Under the pieces are notes generated by a model. That model was not told the origin of the DNA, did not search any database, and saw only the letters and a program-made list of their open reading frames with translations. Of a stretch of DNA of 12,209 nucleotides, positions 7,041 through 12,209 are shown one piece after another (positions within the stretch are counted from its first letter, which is position 1; each line of letters begins with the position of its first letter). Origin of the DNA: Bacillota bacterium (GTDB lineage Bacteria > Bacillota > Clostridia > Oscillospirales > Oscillospiraceae); contig JAJUHD010000059.1 in assembly GCA_029268085.1 (NCBI GenBank), positions 1 to 12,209 on the forward strand, read 5' to 3'. Both the position numbers and the translations under genes were made by a program.

Positions 7041-9017
7041 TTGAAGAAAAACCGAAACCAAGCCAGAGACATCGGATTTTATGTCCTGATCCTCGTGATT
7101 TTGATGGCAACGGTTTTTACTATGACCTCGCAGCCGGATACCTCGCGTGATGTCAAGTATTCCGAAATAATCGACCTATTTAATAAAGAACAGGTTGAAT
7201 ATTTTGAGACTGTCGGGAACGAAATAACGCTTACTCTCCGCGAACCGTATAACGGCAGTAATACCGTAACGTCTGAGCTGGGTTCTGTAGACTATTTCTA
7301 TCAGCAAATGGGCAGCCTGATACAGAAGCAGAAAGATGAAGGTATTTTAAAAGACTACGGCTACAGCCCAGCCCTAACCACGCCGTGGTGGGTTCAGTTC
7401 GTTCCTTATCTCATCCTGTTGGTTATCTTCGGAGTTTTCTGGTATGCCATGATGAAGAGCGCCGCAAAGAACGGAGGAGCGGGCGGCGCAATCCGCTTCG
7501 GCAGAGCCAGAACAAGGCTCGGCGCGGATGAAAAGAAGAAGGTCACCTTCAATGACGTCGCCGGCGCGGACGAGGAAAAGGAAGAGCTTCAGGAGATCGT
7601 GGGCTTCCTCCGCAACCCTGCGGCATTTACGGCGATGGGCGCAAGGATACCGAAGGGCGTGCTGCTCGTAGGGCCTCCGGGAACCGGTAAAACGCTTATC
7701 GCAAAGGCCGTCGCGGGCGAGGCGGGAGTGCAGTTCCTCTCAATCTCAGGCTCCGATTTCGTCGAGCTCTATGTCGGTGTCGGCGCATCCCGTGTCCGCG
7801 ACCTGTTCGATCAGGCGAAGAAGATCGCTCCCGCGATTATATTTATAGACGAAATCGACGCTGTCGGCCGACAGAGAGGCTCCGGTCTCGGCGGCGGTCA
7901 CGACGAGCGAGAGCAGACGCTGAACCAGCTTCTTGTCGAGATGGACGGCTTCGGCAACAACGACGGCGTTATTGTTATGGCGGCGACGAACCGTGCGGAC
8001 ATCCTCGATAACGCGCTCCTGCGTCCGGGCCGCTTTGACCGCACAGTCTATGTCGGCATGCCCGACATACGCGGACGCGAGGCTATCCTAAAGGTCCACG
8101 CAAGGGGCAAGCCGCTTGGCGATGATGTTAACCTCAACAGCATAGCAAGAGGAACTCCCGGCTTCTCCGGCGCGGATCTCGAGAACCTGCTTAACGAGGC
8201 GGCAATCCTCGCCGTCAGGCGCGGCAAGCGCTTCATAACCCAGCCCGAGATCGATGAAGCGATACTCAAGGTCATCGCAGGACCCGAAAAGAAGAGCAAG
8301 GTTATGTCTGACAAGGCGAAAAAGCTTACGGCTTATCACGAAGCGGGGCACGCGGTTGTAGGGCACTTCCTTAAGCCGAAGGAGCCTGTTCAGTATATAA
8401 CCATCATCCCGCGCGGACCTACGGGCGGCATGACGGTATACCGGCCCGAGGAGGACAAGGAGAGCTATCAGTCTCGCGCCGAGATGTTTGCCGACATTGT
8501 GGTCAGTCTCGGCGGACGTGTTGCCGAAAAGCTCATTATGGATGATATATCGACCGGCGCTTCGGGCGACATCCAAAATGCAACGAGAACAGCGAGATCC
8601 ATGGTTACGGTCTATGGCTTTTCCGACAGGCTTGGCCCCATATCCTTTGAGGACGCGGGTCACAGCATCTTTATTGGGCGTGATTTCGGTACAACAAAGA
8701 GTTATTCCGAGGAGACGGCAGCAATCATTGACGAGGAAGTCAAGCGGATCTTTGATGAGGCGGGCAGAAAGTGCGAGGAGATCCTCAAGGAGCATCAGGA
8801 CCTGCTTGTGGCTGTTGCGGAATATCTGCTTGAGCACGAATCTATGGAAGGCGAGGACTTTAAGTTCCTCTGCGAACACGGCTATATTCCAGCGAAGGAG
8901 AAGAAGCCGGCCGACGATCTTAAGATCGAGGAAGTGAAGTCAGACGATCCGTCGATCGGATTCGGTGCGCAGACCGCGCCAAAGCCGGAAGACAAGGACG
9001 ATTTTAACCTGCAATAA
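7041..9017 (+). CDS. ftsH: ATP-dependent zinc metalloprotease FtsH
   Basis: FtsH is a hexameric inner-membrane AAA+ protease that pulls misfolded membrane proteins and short-lived regulators into a zinc protease chamber. The 658 residues contain a first membrane segment (11-29), an extracytoplasmic domain (about 31-115), a second membrane segment (118-138), Walker A GPPGTGKT (211-218), Walker B IIFIDEIDA (266-274), the second region of homology from N317 to R334 with arginine fingers R328 and R331, the zinc motif HEAGH (433-437) and the third ligand Asp in TGASGD (D510). The pore motif reads YVG (244-246), with Tyr where Phe is usual. The last 40 or so residues are acidic, Pro/Lys-rich and probably disordered. 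The TTG start follows AGGAAG by ten bases; the next in-frame ATG (codon 23) would destroy the first membrane segment. It is the last gene of the tilS-hpt-ftsH cluster. Confidence 0.97.
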   Translation: MKKNRNQARDIGFYVLILVILMATVFTMTSQPDTSRDVKYSEIIDLFNKEQVEYFETVGNEITLTLREPYNGSNTVTSELGSVDYFYQQMGSLIQKQKDEGILKDYGYSPALTTPWWVQFVPYLILLVIFGVFWYAMMKSAAKNGGAGGAIRFGRARTRLGADEKKKVTFNDVAGADEEKEELQEIVGFLRNPAAFTAMGARIPKGVLLVGPPGTGKTLIAKAVAGEAGVQFLSISGSDFVELYVGVGASRVRDLFDQAKKIAPAIIFIDEIDAVGRQRGSGLGGGHDEREQTLNQLLVEMDGFGNNDGVIVMAATNRADILDNALLRPGRFDRTVYVGMPDIRGREAILKVHARGKPLGDDVNLNSIARGTPGFSGADLENLLNEAAILAVRRGKRFITQPEIDEAILKVIAGPEKKSKVMSDKAKKLTAYHEAGHAVVGHFLKPKEPVQYITIIPRGPTGGMTVYRPEEDKESYQSRAEMFADIVVSLGGRVAEKLIMDDISTGASGDIQNATRTARSMVTVYGFSDRLGPISFEDAGHSIFIGRDFGTTKSYSEETAAIIDEEVKRIFDEAGRKCEEILKEHQDLLVAVAEYLLEHESMEGEDFKFLCEHGYIPAKEKKPADDLKIEEVKSDDPSIGFGAQTAPKPEDKDDFNLQ

Positions 9018-9022
9018 ACACG

Positions 9023-9048
9023 AAGGGCGGAAGCGATTCCGCCCTTTT
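9023..9048 (+). terminator. Hairpin after ftsH, weak or partial terminator
   Basis: AAGGGCGGAA (9023-9032) and TTCCGCCCTT (9037-9046) form a perfect ten-base-pair stem over GCGA, a stable GNRA tetraloop. The T run is only four bases before CG, so termination is probably incomplete and some transcripts may continue into ychF, which starts 19 bases later with no clear promoter between. Confidence 0.65.
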
Positions 9049-9067
9049 CGAGAGGAAGCGGAAAACT

Positions 9068-10165
9068 TTGAAACTAGGCATAGTTGGACTCCCGAACGTC
9101 GGGAAAAGCACACTTTTCAATGCAATAACAAACGCGGGCGCGGAGAGCGCGAATTACCCGTTCTGCACCATTGACCCTAATGTAGGGACAGTCGCCGTTC
9201 CCGACGAAAGGCTTGATTTTCTGGCGGAGCTTTACAACCCGAAAAAATATACCCCAGCGGTCATCGAATTTGTCGACATAGCGGGGCTTGTCAAGGGCGC
9301 TTCAAAGGGTGAGGGACTCGGCAATAAGTTCTTGAGCAACATACGCATGACGGATGCGATAATCCATGTCGTCCGCTGTTTTGACGACGATAACATCATA
9401 CACGTCGAGGGGGATACCGATCCCCTGCGCGATATTGAGATTATCAACCTCGAGCTCATCATGGCGGACATGGAAATGGTCGAGCGCCGTGTGGACAAAG
9501 CAAAAAAAGCCGCAAAAGGCGGCGATAAGAAGTTTCTGCACGAGGCCGAGGTTATGGAGGGGCTTCTTTCTCATCTGAACGACGGCAAATGCGCGAGGAG
9601 CTATGCCTGTTCGGCTGAGGACAGGGAAATCATTGAAGAAAGCGAGCTTTTAACGCTTAAGCCCGTCATCTATGCTGCGAACATGGATGAAAAGGGTTTT
9701 TCAGCCGGACCTGAGAATAATTCGTATTATAAGCTTGTCGAAAAATATGCTCTTGCAGAGGGCTCGCAAGTGCTGCCCATCTGCGCGAAGGTCGAGCAGG
9801 AGATCGGCGAGCTTGACGACGAGGACAAAGCGCTCTTTATGGATGAGCTGGGCATGAACGAAAGCGGCCTTGACCGTCTTATAAAGTGCTCATACAGCCT
9901 GCTGGGACTCATATCCTTTCTTACCTGCGGCCCTGACGAAGTGCGAGCATGGACGATAAGGAAGGGAACGAAGGCTCCGCAGGCTGCGGGAAAGATACAC
10001 ACGGATTTCGAGCGCGGCTTCATAAGGGCTGAAATAGTAGCTTTTGAGGACCTCAAGGCCTGCGGCACGATGACTGCGGCACGCGACAAGGGCCTAATCC
10101 GTTCCGAAGGCAAGGAATACGTCATGCATGACGGCGACGTGACCCTGTTCAGATTCAATGTATAA
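9068..10165 (+). CDS. ychF: Redox-related Obg-family ATPase YchF
   Basis: YchF (OLA1) is a ribosome-associated P-loop NTPase of the Obg family that prefers ATP; it has been linked to stress responses and translation, but its exact task is not settled. The 365 residues are normal. G1 is GLPNVGKS (7-14), G3 DIAGLVKGAS (70-79), and the G4 position reads NMDE (205-208), the NxxE variant that explains ATP rather than GTP preference. ICAKVE (238-243) is G5, a coiled-coil insertion lies between about 125 and 175, and a TGS domain occupies about 280-365. The TTG start at 9068 has AGGAAG nine bases upstream; no other usable start precedes the P-loop. It follows the leaky-looking ftsH hairpin and ends at a strong terminator. 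Confidence 0.96.
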   Translation: MKLGIVGLPNVGKSTLFNAITNAGAESANYPFCTIDPNVGTVAVPDERLDFLAELYNPKKYTPAVIEFVDIAGLVKGASKGEGLGNKFLSNIRMTDAIIHVVRCFDDDNIIHVEGDTDPLRDIEIINLELIMADMEMVERRVDKAKKAAKGGDKKFLHEAEVMEGLLSHLNDGKCARSYACSAEDREIIEESELLTLKPVIYAANMDEKGFSAGPENNSYYKLVEKYALAEGSQVLPICAKVEQEIGELDDEDKALFMDELGMNESGLDRLIKCSYSLLGLISFLTCGPDEVRAWTIRKGTKAPQAAGKIHTDFERGFIRAEIVAFEDLKACGTMTAARDKGLIRSEGKEYVMHDGDVTLFRFNV

Positions 10166-10166
10166 C

Positions 10167-10199
10167 AAAAACAGCTTCCGTTAATTGGAAGCTGTTTTT
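10167..10199. terminator. Strong bidirectional intrinsic terminator
   Basis: AAAAACAGCTTCC (10167-10179) pairs perfectly with GGAAGCTGTTTTT (10187-10199) over a seven-base loop, starting one base after the ychF stop. T runs follow the stem on both strands, so it should stop ychF transcripts rightward and acetyltransferase transcripts leftward. The 57 bases from here to the acetyltransferase stop hold nothing else I can identify. Confidence 0.9.
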
Positions 10200-10256
10200 A
10201 TTATTCTTCATCATCTCCCTGATACGCTCGCAGTATTGGAATCACGGGATACGCTT

Positions 10257-10805
10257 TTAACAAATGGTATCATTTGGGTGACAGGCGGGCTGCAAGTGGA
10301 GTGTCATAACATTAACTATGTGCGTCTTTTCTGTAAGCACCATGCTGACCTCTTTGATCTTTCTGTATCCTATGGCAGACCAGAAAGCGAACCCATTTGA
10401 GTTTTCTTCAATTACACCGATGCGAAACGACTTCGCCCCAAGCGGTTCTGCCCATTTAATCAGAGCGTTATGAATATTTCTACCAAGACCTTTTCCTCTC
10501 TCCTTCGGGTCGAGAATCATCAGACCTATCGTCCATTCGCCTTCCGTTACATAATTGCGAATAATATCTAATACTCCGATAAGACCATTCTCGGCATCAA
10601 AAACGCCAAGTACAATTTTATCATCGTAACCCTTGCCTGTTGGAAGATCCTCAAAAATCTCTTTAACTTCCCTTTCTTCGGGTAATATTCCACAGTGCAG
10701 TTCATAATAGTCCTTGCACCTGACGCAGAGATCAAGAACCGCCGTGTGATTATCATTGCCCAATAGTTTTATCGAGTATCCGTTTTTTAATAAAATATCA
10801 TGCAT
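10257..10805 (-). CDS. GNAT-family N-acetyltransferase, substrate unknown
   Basis: The 182-residue protein has the GNAT fold: a beta-strand GLMILDP (94-100) leads into the acetyl-CoA pyrophosphate loop ERGKGLGR (102-109), and NSNGFAFWSAIGYRK (135-149) matches the late motif in which an Asn and aromatic residues close the active site. These enzymes move acetyl groups to amines on small molecules or proteins; nothing here reveals the substrate. I start at 10805 because AAGG lies eight bases upstream and the extra 23 codons back to 10874 would include the promoter. It is convergent with ychF and divergent from thrS, and not in an operon. Base composition is clearly lower in G+C than its neighbours (20 of 60 at 10561-10620 against 43 of 60 in ftsH at 7861-7920), which suggests acquisition by transfer or relaxed selection. 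Confidence 0.85.
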   Translation of the reverse strand: MHDILLKNGYSIKLLGNDNHTAVLDLCVRCKDYYELHCGILPEEREVKEIFEDLPTGKGYDDKIVLGVFDAENGLIGVLDIIRNYVTEGEWTIGLMILDPKERGKGLGRNIHNALIKWAEPLGAKSFRIGVIEENSNGFAFWSAIGYRKIKEVSMVLTEKTHIVNVMTLHLQPACHPNDTIC

Positions 10806-10842
10806 ATTTTTGCCTTGCTTTCTGTTAGAGAATGTAATGATT

Positions 10843-10871
10843 ATTATATCATTTGCTACATCTTTTTTCCA
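10843..10871 (-). promoter_or_regulatory. Promoter of the GNAT acetyltransferase gene
   Basis: Reading leftward, TATAAT (10843-10848) is a perfect -10 box with TG one base upstream (extended -10). TGGAAA (10866-10871) lies 17 bases further up and matches four of six -35 positions. Transcription would begin near 10836, about 30 bases before the start codon. Confidence 0.6.
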
Positions 10872-10914
10872 CACAAAATTATCTGCTGCTGTTCAAGAGC
10901 GCTTCAACAATCCC

Positions 10915-10943
10915 TTGACAAAACACGCGAAAGGTAATAAAAT
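10915..10943 (+). promoter_or_regulatory. Sigma-A promoter of the T-box leader and thrS
   Basis: A perfect -35 box TTGACA (10915-10920) and TAAAAT (10938-10943) are 17 bases apart. The start point would be near 10950, just ahead of the T-box structure. Its -35 box lies only 43 bases from that of the leftward acetyltransferase promoter. Confidence 0.8.
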
Positions 10944-10949
10944 CACCGT

Positions 10950-11223
10950 ATCATATTGATACAGGCAATGACGGAGACTGACTGTACGGCGTGGCAAAGA
11001 GAGAGCGGCAAATGCTGAAAGCCGTTCCGAAGCGCATACAAATTCTGACCGCTCCCGAGCCGAAGCGCCGAAGATGCCGCTTTTCCAATAAGACGGAGGC
11101 TTATGTAGGCGTTCCCGTATGCGCACGTTACAGCGCACCTAAGCGGCAGACTTTGTCTGCAAGCAGGGTGGAACCGTGTGAATTTCGCACCCCTGAGTTA
11201 TATCAGGGGTGTTTTGTTTTTTC
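10950..11223 (+). promoter_or_regulatory. T-box riboswitch (threonine) controlling thrS
   Basis: This leader senses uncharged tRNA-Thr and then lets transcription pass its terminator. The conserved T-box AGGGTGGAACCG is at 11165-11176; its TGGA (11169-11172) would pair with the tRNA acceptor end. Stem I shows the typical AGAGAG followed by GCGGC, the distal loop and GCCG. I infer the base as GGC (10964-10966) with GCC (11059-11061) and GGAG (10973-10976) with CTCC (11052-11055), which places ACC (11048-11050), a Thr codon, followed by G, exactly where the specifier should be. A stem-III hairpin GCAGAC/GTCTGC spans 11146-11160. CAGGG (11164-11168) can pair with CCCTG (11191-11195) as the antiterminator, excluding the terminator. 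The downstream ThrRS gene fits. Confidence 0.93.
11188..11223 (+). terminator. T-box intrinsic terminator
   Basis: CACCCCTGA (11188-11196) and TCAGGGGTG (11203-11211) form a nine-base-pair stem over a six-base loop, followed by a T-rich tract TTTTGTTTTTT. Its left arm shares 11191-11195 with the antiterminator, so the two folds exclude each other. Confidence 0.92.
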
Positions 11224-11273
11224 TTGGGCGGTTCTCCATATTATAATAGATACAATTAGAAGGAGATATAAAA

Positions 11274-12209
11274 ATGGACGAAAACAAGTACACCTTTGAA
11301 AACCCCGATTTTAAGCACGCCTACAGGCATACGACTGCCCATATCCTTGCGCAGGCGATAAAACATCTTTACCCCGATACCAAGCTCGCAATCGGCCCCG
11401 CGATCGAGGACGGGTTCTATTACGACGTTGATTCAGAGACCGTATTCACTCCCGAAATCCTCGAAAAGCTTGAGGAGGAAATGCGCAGGATATGCAAGGA
11501 GAAGATACCCCTCGAACGCTTTGAGCTGCCCCGCGCCGAGGCGCTGGAATTTATGAAGGATGAGCCTTACAAGGTCGAACTCATAAATGACCTGCCGGAA
11601 GATGCCGTAATAAGCTTCTATAAGCAGGGCGATTTCACCGACCTCTGCGCAGGACCCCACATGGACAATACAGGACGCATCAAGGGCAATGCCATTAAGC
11701 TTACAAGCTGCACCGGAGCATACTGGCGCGGAGACTCAAAGCGCAAGATGCTCCAGCGCATTTATGGTACCTGCTTCCAGAAAAAAGAGGAGCTGGACGC
11801 TTATCTTGCGCGCATTGAGGAAGCCAAGAAGCGCGATCACCGCAAGCTGGGAAAGGAGCTTGACCTCTTCATGATCGCGGACGAAGGTCCGGGCTTCCCG
11901 TTCTTTCTCCCGAAGGGCATGGTGCTTCGAAACGAGCTGGAGAGCTTCTGGCGGCAGCTCCACAGACAGTGCGGCTATCAGGAGATCAAGACCCCGATGA
12001 TCCTCAACGAGGAGCTCTGGCATAGAAGCGGCCACTGGGACAAATACAAGGAAAATATGTACTTTACCAAGATTGACGGCGAAAACTACGCTATCAAGCC
12101 CATGAACTGCCCCGGCGGCATGCTCGCATACAAACGCCGTCCTTGGTCCTATAAAGACCTGCCCCTGCGTGTGGGCGAGCTCGGAATCGTTCACCGCCAC
12201 GAGCTTTCC
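11274..12209 (+). CDS. thrS: Threonyl-tRNA synthetase, 3' end missing, lacking an N-terminal TGS domain
   Basis: ThrRS charges tRNA-Thr and clears mischarged Ser-tRNA. The first 312 codons are present. The protein starts straight into the editing domain: the metal-like HxxxH motif is H19/H23 (HTTAH), and the second editing signature DLCAGPH (123-129) supplies C125 and H129. The catalytic core follows, with PFFLPKGM (209-216), the zinc ligand Cys in KPMNCPGG (275-282) and the class II motif 2 beginning RHE (308-310). Most bacterial ThrRS have an extra TGS domain of about 60 residues first; here it is absent. The start is firm: AAGGAG lies eight bases upstream and an in-frame TAG sits at 11247-11249. 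Expression is governed by the T-box leader directly upstream. Confidence 0.96.
   Translation, partial: MDENKYTFENPDFKHAYRHTTAHILAQAIKHLYPDTKLAIGPAIEDGFYYDVDSETVFTPEILEKLEEEMRRICKEKIPLERFELPRAEALEFMKDEPYKVELINDLPEDAVISFYKQGDFTDLCAGPHMDNTGRIKGNAIKLTSCTGAYWRGDSKRKMLQRIYGTCFQKKEELDAYLARIEEAKKRDHRKLGKELDLFMIADEGPGFPFFLPKGMVLRNELESFWRQLHRQCGYQEIKTPMILNEELWHRSGHWDKYKENMYFTKIDGENYAIKPMNCPGGMLAYKRRPWSYKDLPLRVGELGIVHRHELS

Noticed and set aside
8088..8879. 263-codon open frame on the minus strand inside ftsH (and a similar 186-codon frame at 2408-2968 inside gdpP)
   Set aside because: Both lie wholly antisense to conserved, fully recognised genes, have no ribosome binding site or promoter that I can see, and their translations match no family I know. 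Long antisense frames are expected from G+C-rich codon use.
10806..10874. Upstream start for the acetyltransferase
   Set aside because: These codons overlap the predicted -10 and -35 boxes and leader, and the start at 10805 has a plausible ribosome binding site.
6987..11160. The same GCAGAC/GTCTGC hexamer pair in the hpt-ftsH hairpin and in stem III of the T-box
   Set aside because: The stems have opposite arm order and different loops; six-base agreement between two hairpins is most simply coincidence.
11242..11247. TATAAT between the T-box terminator and thrS
   Set aside because: No acceptable -35 box lies 15 to 19 bases upstream. A promoter here would bypass T-box control, so stronger evidence would be needed.
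1..12209. Mobile elements, CRISPR arrays, phage genes, toxin-antitoxin pairs, tRNA or rRNA genes
   Set aside because: Read on both strands, I saw no transposase, integrase, regularly spaced repeats, target-site duplications or cloverleaf-like tRNA sequence.

Overview
This window looks like a chromosomal housekeeping region of a low-to-mid G+C Firmicute, most likely class Clostridia (an Oscillospiraceae-like gut anaerobe is my best guess). The evidence is the gene order gdpP-rplI-dnaB next to tilS-hpt-ftsH, consensus Shine-Dalgarno sites, several TTG starts, and a T-box leader in front of threonyl-tRNA synthetase. I see no insertion sequence, prophage gene, integrase, CRISPR array, tRNA or rRNA.

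Layout. Positions 1-951 (minus strand) hold the first 317 codons of a sugar-1-phosphate nucleotidyltransferase with a left-handed beta-helix tail, cut by the window edge. A 268-base divergent gap carries a good sigma-A type promoter (1107-1135) for a rightward run of six genes: gdpP (c-di-AMP phosphodiesterase), rplI (ribosomal protein bL9), dnaB (replicative helicase), tilS (tRNA-Ile lysidine synthase), hpt (hypoxanthine/guanine phosphoribosyltransferase) and ftsH (membrane AAA+ protease). Gaps are 22 to 56 bases, and dnaB and tilS overlap by 11. A short-tailed GNRA hairpin separates ftsH from ychF, an Obg-type ATPase, which ends at a strong bidirectional terminator (10167-10199). A low-G+C GNAT acetyltransferase lies convergently at 10257-10805. 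Back to back with its promoter is the promoter of a roughly 270-base T-box leader, with inferred ACC specifier, conserved T-box sequence and intrinsic terminator. It precedes thrS, which is cut by the right edge.

How they fit together: the six-gene run joins two clusters that are commonly separate, covering second-messenger turnover, ribosome assembly, replication fork unwinding, decoding accuracy, purine salvage and membrane protein quality control. thrS is regulated separately by uncharged tRNA-Thr.

I found no convincing new biological system. The points most worth checking are a ThrRS that starts directly in its editing domain and lacks the usual TGS domain; a GdpP in which the His of the DHHA1 GGGH motif is Asn; mini-ORFs plus a hairpin in the gdpP leader; a UNCG hairpin between hpt and ftsH; a possible internal promoter in tilS; and the compositionally distinct acetyltransferase gene.
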